A stretch of 44,122 bases of DNA from a virus (IMGVR_UViG_3300028837_000751:1-44122), one strand, 5' to 3'. Shown: positions 22,686-29,851, counted from the stretch's first letter. Numbers and translations: made by a program. Notes: a model not told the origin generated them from the sequence alone.

Positions 22686-22846
22686 TATTTCCTCATTGCC
22701 CTGAACAGGGGAAGCAAAATTGAGTAATAGCTTTGCACTCTGTTGTAGAGCGATTGGAGTTCATCAGTTCTTTGAACAAGTTCCCCTGTTGAGAGCAAAA
22801 ACAGAATGTCAAGTATCGCTCTAAAATCCTTCTCAATTGTTGTCAT
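22685..22846 (-). CDS. 53-residue small helical protein
   Basis: ATG at 22846 with GGAGG five bases before; stop overlaps the next start as TAATG. Product MTTIEKDFRAILDILFL then helical segments LVQRTDELQSLYNRVQ and LPLFRAMRK. Leu-rich amphipathic helices, maybe a coiled coil. Too short for common gene finders. Function unknown. Confidence 0.6.
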   Translation of the reverse strand: MTTIEKDFRAILDILFLLSTGELVQRTDELQSLYNRVQSYYSILLPLFRAMRK

Positions 22847-22949
22847 TTCGCCTCCAACAAGAGCATCACGGGTTAGCGTGGTCGATTTCGTGAACGATTT
22901 AAGCCTAATCGTGGTTGAATTAGCCTGTATCGCTCACGTAATCGCTCAC

Positions 22950-23237
22950 TCAGTATTCCCACCACGTTGGCAGTCTGTCTCGATGATTTTCATATATCCA
23001 ATCATCCAACCGCTCGAACCATCGCCACTTACGCTCTACCATCCAGGAATATAGGCGGGTGAGTAGGCGAGGCAATGTGATCTTGTCTTGTGGCCAACTC
23101 ACGAGACATCTGGAGCAGTAGTCATCTTCATAGTCCCATACCTGCCCCGCTCGTTCGTCGTGGCCCACGAAAAAGCAACCGACGCGCTGAAACATAAGCT
23201 CTAATTTCCACAGTACATCGTATAAGAATTGTTTCAT
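22950..23237 (-). CDS. Hypothetical protein rich in Trp
   Basis: 95 residues, MKQFLYDVLWKLEL, overlapping the exonuclease gene by 4 bp (ATGA). Eight Trp, with RWFERLDDWIYENHRDR and PTWWEY at the end, and a DYCSRCLVSW knuckle. No recognised family; sits right behind the recombination module. Its last codons overlap a dispersed palindrome site at 22946-22956. Confidence 0.6.
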   Translation of the reverse strand: MKQFLYDVLWKLELMFQRVGCFFVGHDERAGQVWDYEDDYCSRCLVSWPQDKITLPRLLTRLYSWMVERKWRWFERLDDWIYENHRDRLPTWWEY

Positions 23238-23995
23238 TGTCGCCCCCTACAAATTCCCCAATAATCGCAATATTTTGCGCTGCACAAGAACGATCCCGCC
23301 CCGGTTGGGGCAAAATTTTCTTTCTGGATGTTCTCCCATACCTCGCGGATGAGGTCGAAGAGCCAGATAATTTCATCGATAGAGTATTGTGTTTCAAAAG
23401 TTTGAACTTTCGGTGTCTTGTTGCGAACAAAGATATAATGCCGGAAATACCAACCGTGCTCAAAAAATCCCATTTGGCCCAACGCCGCCAAGTAAAAAAG
23501 CGGCTGCAATTCCCTTTGTACCCGATCCGGGCTCCACGATTTACCAGCCGTCTTAAAATCGACCGGCACGCCATCGGCTTCAATCATATCAATATAGCCG
23601 ATGATTGGAATTGGCACACCAGGGACGCGCAACTCAATGTAGTGCTCGATTTGAGGCTCTTCGTCAATCACGAGTGGCTTTAGCGCGTCAATCACATTGA
23701 ATACGTCGGGCTCGGTAAGGATGCGGATCCCCTCGTTGCACAATGCCTCTGGCGTGTCCTTCTCCCAGGCGATTTGGCCATCCAGTTCAGCCAACTTGCT
23801 CTCCCAGGCCGCGGCCCAAGACTGGATGATATCCCCCCTACTGAGTATGTAGGATTCTATCGCCTCGTGGAACACTGCCCCGAATAGGAGCGCCGTACTT
23901 TTCCTTTCGGGGATTTCGTCAATGTACTTGAACCGCCAGGCGCGGTGACATTTGAGGTAAGTGTTGATGCTCGAATAGCTCAAATGGTCAAGCAC
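23234..23995 (-). CDS. RecB/Cas4-type exonuclease (PD-(D/E)XK, likely Fe-S)
   Basis: 253 residues from GTG at 23995 with GGAGGGG before. Signature N-terminus LSYSSINTYLKCHRAWRFKY with Cys16; GAVFHEAIE (His43); catalytic IDM (Asp136) and VDFKTAG (Asp146, Lys148); C-terminal Cys238, 243 and 249 in CSAKYCDYWGIC. Four Cys in this arrangement bind an iron-sulphur cluster in AddB/Cas4-like nucleases. With the RecT-like protein two genes upstream it makes an exonuclease plus annealase pair for phage recombination. Carries a dispersed palindrome site at 23838-23848. Confidence 0.9.
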   Translation of the reverse strand: MLDHLSYSSINTYLKCHRAWRFKYIDEIPERKSTALLFGAVFHEAIESYILSRGDIIQSWAAAWESKLAELDGQIAWEKDTPEALCNEGIRILTEPDVFNVIDALKPLVIDEEPQIEHYIELRVPGVPIPIIGYIDMIEADGVPVDFKTAGKSWSPDRVQRELQPLFYLAALGQMGFFEHGWYFRHYIFVRNKTPKVQTFETQYSIDEIIWLFDLIREVWENIQKENFAPTGAGSFLCSAKYCDYWGICRGRQ

Positions 23996-24365
23996 TTTTC
24001 CCCTCCGCTTTGGCGATTGCCTCTCGCACTTTTATTACTGGACAATCCGAGCGATGCTCAAAGTCGCACGCCGACACGTTCTGAGGCTCCGCATTGCAAC
24101 AAGCGCACCGATAGGTAAAATTTTCCAGCAGATACAATGTGGCTTCATTTGCAAATGGTATGCACACTTCCAGCAAGTCAGGGGAGGCAGATAGCAATCG
24201 ACTATTAGCAATGAATTCCTTTTCATCAAATTGGTCAGTCGGTATGATTGCTATTTGGTTCAAAACACCATCTATGATACTGTGACCAGTGAAGAGCTCT
24301 GTATCAAAGCTATATTCAAGCTCTTCGTCTTCCTCAAAGTGCCACGGTCCCGGCGTGTGTGCCAT
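23988..24365 (-). CDS. HTPGPW-type phage accessory protein
   Basis: 125 residues from ATG at 24365, in a TGATG overlap with the RecT stop. Begins MAHTPGPWHFE and has FIANSRLLSASPDLLEVC, the hallmark layout of small phage proteins often near recombination and replication genes. A Cys-rich segment YRCACCNAEPQNVSACD then RSDCPVIK may bind zinc. Role not known. Confidence 0.65.
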   Translation of the reverse strand: MAHTPGPWHFEEDEELEYSFDTELFTGHSIIDGVLNQIAIIPTDQFDEKEFIANSRLLSASPDLLEVCIPFANEATLYLLENFTYRCACCNAEPQNVSACDFEHRSDCPVIKVREAIAKAEGKSA

Positions 24366-25096
24366 CACTCCGCCTCCTCTTCTTTCGTCGCTAATTTCTC
24401 CGCCACGGCTCGCACTTCCTCACCCGTGCCCGGAATGCGCCCCTCGTTGGCCTCCATGATTTGCTCTGCGCTATACTGAGTGAGGAGTGTTTCGAGTGTT
24501 GGCGCCGCCGCTTCATACTGAGTATCGGCAACGCTCCACTCTCCCTCGATTGCGTTGTTCCCGTCAAGCTCTTCCGGCACATAAACTGGCTGGCTAAAAA
24601 TGTCGGGGCAGTGCAACTTGTAGGCCCGGCTGATTGCCCTATTGAAAAACATATCTTCTGGATATGCTTTCCAGTTGTCCTTGCCTAATAGTCCGGCCCG
24701 TTTGGCCATCGTTTCAGTGAATGAGGCCCGATGATACTCTACCATCTCCCCGCCGATATTGCGTCTCAGGATAGCAATGGTGCATCCCTTGTCATCGAGG
24801 CTGACAATCTTGTAATCATAATCGGGATGCCTGCGGATGCTGGCTGCGATAACATTCCCCATCACGCCCAATCTGCCATTGACGACGTAGAGCCCCGTAT
24901 TGGCCGCGGAAAGGGGTAGACCGTTTTCGAGGCAGAAGATGAGCTTGATTGCCGTTTCGCCTCGTGTGGCACCAAAGCGCCGACTCTCATATGTCGCCTG
25001 GTCAATCTCTTGAAACATTCGCCAGATTGACGTGTTTAATTCTTGCCGTGGTACAAGTGCGGTTTCTTTAGTTGCGGTTTCGTGTTCTTCGGTCAT
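24365..25096 (-). CDS. RecT-like single-strand annealing recombinase
   Basis: 243 residues, MTEEHETATK, AGGAGG upstream. Core region residues about 40-170: GETAIKLIFCLENGLPLS, then TGLYVVNGRLGVMGNVI, and WKAYPEDMFFNRAISRAYK followed by CPDIF, the most recognisable RecT-family landmark. Acidic C-terminus (EKLATKEEEAE). It anneals complementary strands for phage recombination, working with the RecB-like exonuclease. Two dispersed palindrome sites lie in the C-terminal part (24473, 24515). Confidence 0.85.
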   Translation of the reverse strand: MTEEHETATKETALVPRQELNTSIWRMFQEIDQATYESRRFGATRGETAIKLIFCLENGLPLSAANTGLYVVNGRLGVMGNVIAASIRRHPDYDYKIVSLDDKGCTIAILRRNIGGEMVEYHRASFTETMAKRAGLLGKDNWKAYPEDMFFNRAISRAYKLHCPDIFSQPVYVPEELDGNNAIEGEWSVADTQYEAAAPTLETLLTQYSAEQIMEANEGRIPGTGEEVRAVAEKLATKEEEAE

Positions 25097-25105
25097 GGTT
25101 TCCTC

Positions 25106-25483
25106 CTAGCTGCATACCATTTTATAAATGGTTTCGGTTTTCTCTTCAATCGGTACACGTTGGCATGTTGCACCTTCGTAGTTCAGAATCAACCAGATTA
25201 GCAACTCAGCCTGCGGATATTCCTTGTGAACATATCTGAGTTCGACATCGCCGTCTTGATGCTGCATGCGATATTTTCTGTGCCAATCTCGCCCTAGCAC
25301 CCTACGCACATCTTTCAGCATTTTGGGTGAAGCTGGTATTGAGATTGCAATGTAATTTTGGTGTGAATATGCTTGCTGGGCATGGGGAAGTTCATTGGGC
25401 AATAGATTAGCACACAATTTCCATGCTCTGAGTTCCTTTTCTTTATCTTCGATTTCTTTGTTGAGTTCTTCTCTGATGTTCAT
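25106..25483 (-). CDS. Hypothetical early protein
   Basis: 125 residues, MNIREELNKEIEDKEKEL, with GGAGGAAAC before ATG. N-terminal coiled coil, then a mixed domain (YIAISIPASPKMLKDVRRVL) ending in Cys-containing strands. No family recognised. Between the XPF-like nuclease and RecT, so a recombination accessory is possible. Confidence 0.6.
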   Translation of the reverse strand: MNIREELNKEIEDKEKELRAWKLCANLLPNELPHAQQAYSHQNYIAISIPASPKMLKDVRRVLGRDWHRKYRMQHQDGDVELRYVHKEYPQAELLIWLILNYEGATCQRVPIEEKTETIYKMVCS

Positions 25484-25495
25484 TGGTTTCCTCCT

Positions 25496-25594
25496 CTACA
25501 TTCCCAGTAATAGGAATCCCTGGTCTTTGAACACGCTGCGAATGATCATAGCCATGAGAACGATAGAAATAATGAGTTCAAGTATCTTTTTCAT
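25496..25594 (-). CDS. 32-residue membrane micro-protein
   Basis: ATG at 25594 overlaps the end of the XPF-like gene by 17 bp. Product MKKILELIISIVLMAMIIRS then VFKDQGFLLLGM: a positively charged N-terminus and a single hydrophobic helix. No strong ribosome-binding site; translational coupling assumed. Function unknown. Confidence 0.45.
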   Translation of the reverse strand: MKKILELIISIVLMAMIIRSVFKDQGFLLLGM

Positions 25595-26294
25595 TTTCGT
25601 TGCCTGCAATCGGCCACAATTCCTCGCCATCCTTCAATTCAAGCGTTTTTCTCACCGCTCTCTTAATCCCATCCCCGATGCCGGGCACGCTGTCCTTTCC
25701 CAGCGTTGTCAAGTAGTTCAGCGCCCACGCCGGGGTGCCGCAATAATCGAGCAGCGCTTTCACTTTCTCATATCCAATTCCTGGTAAGCTCGCCAAGAGC
25801 TTATCGCCAGCACTCAGTATATGAGGCTGCCGGACGGGATGGATGTGGATATCTTCACGCTTGCGCTTGGCTAGTCGTTCCACGCATGGGCAAAAATCAT
25901 CGTCGTTGGCACAAAAGACGACGCCGACGCCTAATTCTTGCACGGTGAGCAACGCGCCATACACCGCGGACATATCCCAGCCGGTCGTCTTGTAGCCGAC
26001 GATGAGCTTTCCCGTGTCTTGCTCCCAGATGAGAGCGCCGGTGATAATGACGTAGCACCAGGGGGAAAGTTTCCTCATTTTCGCTACTTGGTTGAATAGG
26101 CGCCCGTCCGAGATTGAACCTAGCAAATCTGAAACTGTTTTGCGCTCGATAACAAGCATTGCATTGTCACTGGTGGCTACTTGCAAATCGCCGATGTCCA
26201 AAGTGACATTTGCCGTGGGCACGCCAAAATCGAGGTCGCGCACCCAATCGGGTTCGCGATTGTCGATGAAAATGCCCTTTATGGTGTTGCTCAT
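25578..26294 (-). CDS. XPF/ERCC4-type structure-specific nuclease
   Basis: 238 residues. N-terminal nuclease: FIDNREPDWV (Asp11), TLDIGDLQVA (Asp36), and the ERK core VIERKTVSDLLGSISDGR (50-52). C-terminal helix-hairpin-helix pair: LLASLPGIGYEKVKALL and SVPGIGDGIKRAVRK. Such enzymes cut branched DNA at single/double-strand junctions, useful for resolving recombination or replication intermediates. It heads the recombination module and overlaps the small upstream frame by ATGA. A dispersed palindrome site sits at 25810-25820. Confidence 0.9.
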   Translation of the reverse strand: MSNTIKGIFIDNREPDWVRDLDFGVPTANVTLDIGDLQVATSDNAMLVIERKTVSDLLGSISDGRLFNQVAKMRKLSPWCYVIITGALIWEQDTGKLIVGYKTTGWDMSAVYGALLTVQELGVGVVFCANDDDFCPCVERLAKRKREDIHIHPVRQPHILSAGDKLLASLPGIGYEKVKALLDYCGTPAWALNYLTTLGKDSVPGIGDGIKRAVRKTLELKDGEELWPIAGNENEKDT

Positions 26295-26434
26295 TTCTGC
26301 TCCCAGTACTGGCGTAGGGCGGCATCGGCCTGTTTATACAGGCGATCGACAATTTTCTGCGCCAGTCGCTCTTTAAGGAATTCCTCCAGTACCACCGCCA
26401 GCGCATCAGCGGCGGCGAGGCGGGTGGTTAGTAT
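26291..26434 (-). CDS. Small helical frame with no canonical start, coupled to the XPF-like gene
   Basis: A frame of about 47 codons reads LTTRLAAADALAVVLEEF then LKERLAQKIVDRLYKQ and ends WEQK, stopping with TGA in an ATGA overlap with the nuclease ATG. The composition is clearly protein-like and helical. No ATG, GTG or TTG opens it fully: candidates are ATA 26434, ATT 26443 or an internal GTG. It begins as the previous gene stops (26428), so re-initiation at a rare codon or a frameshift from that gene is possible. The start given is a guess. Confidence 0.4.
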   Translation of the reverse strand: MLTTRLAAADALAVVLEEFLKERLAQKIVDRLYKQADAALRQYWEQK

Positions 26435-26643
26435 ATCCCCAATGTGTATCGCTCTTGTGCCAATTGCTCAGGTGATTTCCTATTCCGACTTTCCTGAACG
26501 GCTATGCGCATAGCATATGTATACTGGAGGTCAGGTGTATTTTCGTTAATCTCTACACCTGCGGCATTCGCCGCAGTTATAAAATCTTCTCGGTTCATTT
26601 CTCGTAATTCCCTATACCGTTCAACATTGCTCTTTGCCATCAT
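26428..26643 (-). CDS. Small hypothetical protein
   Basis: 71 residues, MMAKSNVERYREL, with AAAGGAG upstream. Helical and charged: EMNREDFITAANAAGVEI, QYTYAMRIAVQESRN. No family recognised. Confidence 0.6.
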   Translation of the reverse strand: MMAKSNVERYRELREMNREDFITAANAAGVEINENTPDLQYTYAMRIAVQESRNRKSPEQLAQERYTLGIY

Positions 26644-26658
26644 TCGCTCCTTTCCGCC

Positions 26659-26913
26659 TCAGCGGGGCCTTACTTCTACTCTGATACCATACGCCGCTAG
26701 ATACTCTTTATCAGACAATTCGGCTTCCTCTTGGTGATATTCCTGATAATATTGCGTCAGCCGCTTGAGCATATGCCGTAATTCGCGGCCTCGTTGATGT
26801 GGTGTGCGTTGACTGCTTTTTTCTAGGTCTCTGATGATGCTTTTGATCGTACCGGACGTGAGATGGTTCAGCATCATTTGCTCTTCAAGAATATAAATCT
26901 CATCAGTCTTCAC
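26659..26913 (-). CDS. Small helical protein, GTG start
   Basis: 84 residues from GTG at 26913 with AAGGAGA six bases before. Basic helical protein (TIKSIIRDLEKSSQRTPHQR, HMLKRLTQYYQEYHQEE), ending VEVRPR. May be DNA-binding; no known motif. Confidence 0.6.
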   Translation of the reverse strand: MKTDEIYILEEQMMLNHLTSGTIKSIIRDLEKSSQRTPHQRGRELRHMLKRLTQYYQEYHQEEAELSDKEYLAAYGIRVEVRPR

Positions 26914-26940
26914 TTTGATCTCCTTTCCGCCTCAGTGGGG

Positions 26941-27078
26941 CTAAATCGGGGAGCGGTCTGCCCCGCCTAGTTGCGTGACCTTATAAACGCGGATTAATAA
27001 GGCTTCTGACCGCTCCCCTTGCCGGACTTCTGCCGGCCATGTCCCCACGCCGGGTATCGAGCCCGGAGGAGCTATCAT
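26941..27078 (-). CDS. Possible 45-residue gene
   Basis: ATG at 27078 overlaps the previous stop as ATGA, and the frame MIAPPGSIPGVGTW runs to 26941. Composition is Gly/Pro-rich and less protein-like than its neighbours. Supported only by coupling and by filling an otherwise empty 160 bp. Confidence 0.3.
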   Translation of the reverse strand: MIAPPGSIPGVGTWPAEVRQGERSEALLIRVYKVTQLGGADRSPI

Positions 27079-27398
27079 TCCTCGCCACCGTGGATCTCGT
27101 GGGGGAATAATCCAAGCCAGGGATTTGTCAGGCCGATGATACCATCTGGCAATGTCGCCACTGCCTGACCATTGGATTTGTTTGGAGATCCAACGATACA
27201 CTTTTGTAGCTTGGGTCGTATTGCGCTCTGGCAATTTTTCCCGTGGTATACGGTGAAATGTGATAGGCTGCTGTTATGAACGTAGCAGCCACATTTTAAT
27301 ATGGTCCCCTCGCGCACCAGAGCGATGGTGTGTCCGATAGTGGGCAACTTGCCTTTCTGAATACGGATTTTGTTGAATATTTCTGTGTAGTCTTCCAT
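27075..27398 (-). CDS. Hypothetical early protein
   Basis: 107 residues, MEDYTEIFNKIRIQKG, with AGGAG before ATG. Contains an LKCGCYVHNSSLSHFTVYH segment with Cys/His that might bind metal and a Gly/Pro-rich C-terminus. Preceded by the structured gap 27399-27539. No family recognised. Confidence 0.55.
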   Translation of the reverse strand: MEDYTEIFNKIRIQKGKLPTIGHTIALVREGTILKCGCYVHNSSLSHFTVYHGKNCQSAIRPKLQKCIVGSPNKSNGQAVATLPDGIIGLTNPWLGLFPHEIHGGEE

Positions 27399-27539
27399 AC
27401 TTATCTCCTATTAGGGCAAATTCGGGGTAGCCGATTGGGGGAGGAGAGCAATGTGAGACCAATCAGCTACCCCGTGCCGCCCCGCCGTGTGGTCGCGGTT
27501 CGTCGGACCATCACGCACGGGGCAGGTTAGGCACTAAAA
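27399..27539 (-). promoter_or_regulatory. Structured intergenic RNA with competing hairpins
   Basis: On the minus transcript a 16-bp stem forms between CGGGGTAGCTGATTGG (27474-27459) and CCAATCGGCTACCCCG (27438-27423). The same first strand, GCACGGGG, can instead pair with an upstream GCCCCGTGC. Only one pairing can form at a time. No U-run follows, so this looks like an mRNA stability element or an attenuator-like switch between the 27540 and 27398 genes. Confidence 0.5.
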
Positions 27540-28211
27540 CTAAAACACTTTCTCCGGCGTCAGCAATGCCTTAACTTCCGGCGAGTCGATCTTGAAGTGC
27601 TTTTCGATGAGTGGAGTATTAGCAATCATCACCTTCACTTTCTCAGGATCGCCATTAGCGCTGGCAACCAGACTAGGCAAGAATTGCAACGCCACATCTT
27701 TTTCAGGGTCGCCGGTCGAGGCTGGGGTTGGTTCAGCGTCGCCATTCCCGCCGCCGTAGAGTTCCGCCGCGGCTTTCTCGGCTGCCTCTTCGGTCTGGTA
27801 GAGAGCCAAGAATTTTGGCGTGGTTAAGTTCTTCTCTTCGCCCACGCCGTTGACATATGAGCCATGCACGACCATCTCATACTTGACCCACTTTTCGTGT
27901 AGCTCTCGCAGATTGACACCCAGGGTCTTGATACTTGGCAACGTGATTGACGCCCACTCGCGGGCGAAATCCACGTATCCGCGCTCAGTCACGAAGTCAA
28001 CGTTGGCGCTCGGAAGGGGGGTGATTGTCAATTGGATCGCCGTCCGCCTCTGCCCTTCCTTGTGCGCGTTGGGGTCGAAGGGGACTTTCCCCACGCCCTT
28101 CTCCAGGACGCAGGCCCAGACATCCAGCCCCACCTGCCCGAAGTAGGTCTTCGGTAACTCTTTTGCTTCCTCGGCTGCTTGCCACGGGTCATACTGAGTT
28201 TGTTCGTTCAT
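27540..28211 (-). CDS. Early protein, possibly single-strand DNA-binding
   Basis: 223 residues, MNEQTQYDPWQAAEEAK, AGGAG upstream. An N-terminal domain (about 20-140) of strands such as GLDVWACVLEKGVG, RRTAIQLTITPLPS, FAREWASITLPSI and KYEMVVHGSYV, then a Gly/Ala/acidic linker (YGGGNGDAEPTPAST) and a helical C-terminus. An OB-like domain plus flexible acidic tail is what phage single-strand binding proteins look like, and the early position fits, but no specific motif confirms it. Confidence 0.45.
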   Translation of the reverse strand: MNEQTQYDPWQAAEEAKELPKTYFGQVGLDVWACVLEKGVGKVPFDPNAHKEGQRRTAIQLTITPLPSANVDFVTERGYVDFAREWASITLPSIKTLGVNLRELHEKWVKYEMVVHGSYVNGVGEEKNLTTPKFLALYQTEEAAEKAAAELYGGGNGDAEPTPASTGDPEKDVALQFLPSLVASANGDPEKVKVMIANTPLIEKHFKIDSPEVKALLTPEKVF

Positions 28212-28271
28212 CGTTTTACTCCTATTTTCTAAATTGATTGGATTGGGTCTTGATAAACAATTCGTTTTGTG

Positions 28272-28484
28272 CTATATTGGTTCTAGGTATTCTTGGGCCA
28301 TCACCTCCTCATCGCCATAAATCTCAATCCAGCTTTCAAAATCGAGAATGTCAGCATCTAAAATTGCCGCCGCTTCGCTGCGCCCACACCCGATACTCAG
28401 TAGTGAGACAAATTCGTTTTTTGGCTTTGGATGTGGCGGGTTGTACTCTCGCCGGGTTAGCTCAAACGTGGGGTCATATGGCAT
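28272..28484 (-). CDS. Small acidic hypothetical protein
   Basis: 70 residues, MPYDPTFELTRREYNPP, overlapping its upstream neighbour by 11 bp. Contains SLLSIGCGRSEAAAILDAD and an acidic tail (EIYGDEEVMAQEYLEPI), like a small RNA polymerase- or enzyme-binding inhibitor, though nothing proves it. A dispersed palindrome site is inside (28393-28403). Confidence 0.55.
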   Translation of the reverse strand: MPYDPTFELTRREYNPPHPKPKNEFVSLLSIGCGRSEAAAILDADILDFESWIEIYGDEEVMAQEYLEPI

Positions 28485-28683
28485 CGGGCACCTCGCAACC
28501 TAGCTCAGCCAGCTTCTTGTTGGCCTCGGTGTACGTGATGAGGCCATCTAGACAACTCTCAATAATTGCATCATATTCCCGTTGCCAAGTTTGATAGCAC
28601 TCTTCTCGAACGGTGCAATTAGAGCAATCGAAATCAGCGGGCACTTCTTGCCCGAAGTGGGGACAAGGATTATTGTCGCTCAT
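28474..28683 (-). CDS. Small Cys-rich (zinc-knuckle) protein
   Basis: 69 residues from ATG at 28683 (MSDNNPCPHFGQEV), in an ATGA overlap. The Cys/His set CPHFGQ, DCSNC and EECYQTW suggests a zinc knuckle; the rest is helical (YDAIIESCLDGLITYTEA). Similar tiny Cys proteins occur on plasmids and phages beside regulators. Confidence 0.65.
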   Translation of the reverse strand: MSDNNPCPHFGQEVPADFDCSNCTVREECYQTWQREYDAIIESCLDGLITYTEANKKLAELGCEVPDAI

Positions 28684-28889
28684 TCTGTAACTGCCTTTGC
28701 TGTGAACATGTACCCGTGCCACTTGATGTGATCTATCTTGCCAGTCTGAGGACAGGTGACACCGTAGACCGGTTTCAATCCGAGTTCCTTTTCCGTTTGG
28801 TCGCAGGCGTCAAGTGCATCTTCTGCGAGGGGGACAAAGAAGGTCTTTAGTGGGGTGCCTGCCTTGGATATCTCTACCAGGTAGCTCAT
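28680..28889 (-). CDS. Small hypothetical early protein
   Basis: 69 residues from ATG at 28889 (MSYLVEISKAGTPLK), preceded by GGAAGGAAG and overlapping the 58-residue gene. Mixed alpha/beta (VPLAEDALDACDQTEKELG, IDHIKWHGYMF). Third gene of the early transcript. Unknown function. Confidence 0.6.
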   Translation of the reverse strand: MSYLVEISKAGTPLKTFFVPLAEDALDACDQTEKELGLKPVYGVTCPQTGKIDHIKWHGYMFTAKAVTE

Positions 28890-29062
28890 GCTTCTTCCTT
28901 CCAAACTCGCGCCGCTGCACCGACTTTCACCCGTCCGCCGTTCTCAATGTCAGCTAAGTCGGTCTGGCTCAAGCGTTTCTTGATGCGCTCCCACTCTTCA
29001 GCGGTGAGCGTGAAGGATTTCGTCAGGTGCTCGTAGGGGTTGAAGTATCGATAAGTGTTCAT
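28886..29062 (-). CDS. 58-residue small early protein
   Basis: ATG at 29062 overlaps the stop of the upstream regulator (TAATG) and its own stop overlaps the next start (ATGA). Product MNTYRYFNPYEHLTKSFTL, then AEEWERIKKRLSQTDLADI and KVGAAARVWKEEA. Well coupled on both sides, so almost certainly translated, although below common length cut-offs. Function unknown. Confidence 0.7.
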   Translation of the reverse strand: MNTYRYFNPYEHLTKSFTLTAEEWERIKKRLSQTDLADIENGGRVKVGAAARVWKEEA

Positions 29063-29325
29063 TAATGGTCTCCCACCAAAATCAAAATCCCGGCCTCGGT
29101 GGCAAATTCGTTATCCGTGATTTTTTCACGGAGGTAGCTTTCCGCGAGTTCTCTGAGCCGGGCCATCTGTTTGCTGTCGCCTGGGTCTCTAGTTTGTCGC
29201 CAGTGATCCACGATAATGCGCACCGCACCTGATAGGGAAGTATGATGTGCATGACGCAATGTTTCAAATTCTGCCCAATCAGTTTTGGGTATTCTGATGG
29301 TTTTTGCTATGACTTGTTCTCCCAT
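29062..29325 (-). CDS. Ribbon-helix-helix early regulator (Cro/Arc-like)
   Basis: 87 residues from ATG at 29325 (MGEQVIAKTIRIPK). A longer reading to 29439 is excluded because it would begin inside the promoter. Strand AKTIRIPK, helix DWAEFETLRHAHHT and helix SLSGAVRIIVDHWRQ fit an Arc/CopG ribbon-helix-helix. A helical C-terminus (MARLRELAESYLREKI) may oligomerise. First gene downstream of the early promoter and opposite the XRE repressor, the place of Cro. Could bind the 10-bp repeats at 29405-29430 or the dispersed palindrome. Confidence 0.7.
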   Translation of the reverse strand: MGEQVIAKTIRIPKTDWAEFETLRHAHHTSLSGAVRIIVDHWRQTRDPGDSKQMARLRELAESYLREKITDNEFATEAGILILVGDH

Positions 29326-29404
29326 TACTGCGTCCCCCTTGGGTGATGTTTTGTATCTTAGGAGTGACATAGAGGGTAAAAAAAACTTGCCTCCTAAACT
29401 CCTA

Positions 29405-29430
29405 TGCACCATTATACACCACTTTGCACC
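29405..29430. promoter_or_regulatory. Three 10-bp-spaced TRCACC repeats over the early promoter
   Basis: TGCACC (29405), TACACC (29415) and TGCACC (29425) recur exactly every 10 bp, one helical turn, covering the -10 box and spacer. The arrangement suits cooperative binding by a ribbon-helix-helix protein on one DNA face. The core TACACC resembles the TTACACC cluster at 12141-12198. Confidence 0.6.
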
Positions 29431-29439
29431 GTTTGTCAA
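29411..29439 (-). promoter_or_regulatory. Consensus early leftward promoter
   Basis: Minus strand TTGACA (29439-29434), 17-bp spacer, TATAAT (29416-29411): a perfect sigma70 promoter driving the early operon from 29325 leftward. Its start site lies near 29400. Confidence 0.95.
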
Positions 29440-29494
29440 CCCTAAGAGACAGTTTGGAACCTTAAAGTTTTCCGAATGGGGGTAGAATAATAAT

Positions 29495-29851
29495 ATGTGT
29501 GAAAAACTACGCCGTTGGTTAATAGACGAATTGGATGATCGAGGGTGGTCGCATCGGGAACTATCGAGACGGTCAAGAATATCACATGCTCAAATATCTG
29601 GTTTCCTATCTGGCGAGCGGGGGATAGGACTAGACACAATTAATGCTATCTCTCGCGTGCTGCAAATCCCACCCGAGAAATTATTAGAGATGGCTGATCT
29701 ATTACCGTCCACCATCCCGAAGGATCACACGTTTGATGAGATCTTCAAAGTCATGAAACGGCTCAGTCCCGAACGTCGCCGGGAATTATTGGAGTTTGCC
29801 TATCTCCAATCTCGTTTGCAAGAAAGAGAAACAAACAAAGAGAGCAGTTGA
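29495..29851 (+). CDS. XRE-family repressor (cI-like)
   Basis: 118 residues, MCEKLRRWLIDELDDRG. Helix-turn-helix at about 18-45 (HRELSRRSRISHAQISGFLS) with a following GLDTINAISRVLQIPPEKLL, the XRE/HTH_3 layout. C-terminal helical segment IFKVMKRLSPERRRELLEFA may dimerise; no protease-type cleavage domain, so not a LexA-style repressor. It diverges from the early promoter 56 bp away, so it most likely maintains lysogeny. Likely operator candidates are the palindrome at 11234-11248 and repeats at 29405-29430. Ribosome-binding site is weak (GGGGGT at 29476). Confidence 0.85.
   Translation: MCEKLRRWLIDELDDRGWSHRELSRRSRISHAQISGFLSGERGIGLDTINAISRVLQIPPEKLLEMADLLPSTIPKDHTFDEIFKVMKRLSPERRRELLEFAYLQSRLQERETNKESS

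Noticed and set aside
22862-22949. 29-codon GTG frame after the Trp-rich gene
   Set aside because: Arg-rich, no ribosome-binding site, and it ends before the next gene without coupling.
27045-27066. tRNA-like CCGGG ... CCCGG arm
   Set aside because: The loop lacks TTC and there is no anticodon arm at the right distance.
29326-29439. Longer start for the ribbon-helix-helix regulator at 29439
   Set aside because: That ATG lies upstream of the -10 box of its own promoter, so it would not be transcribed.
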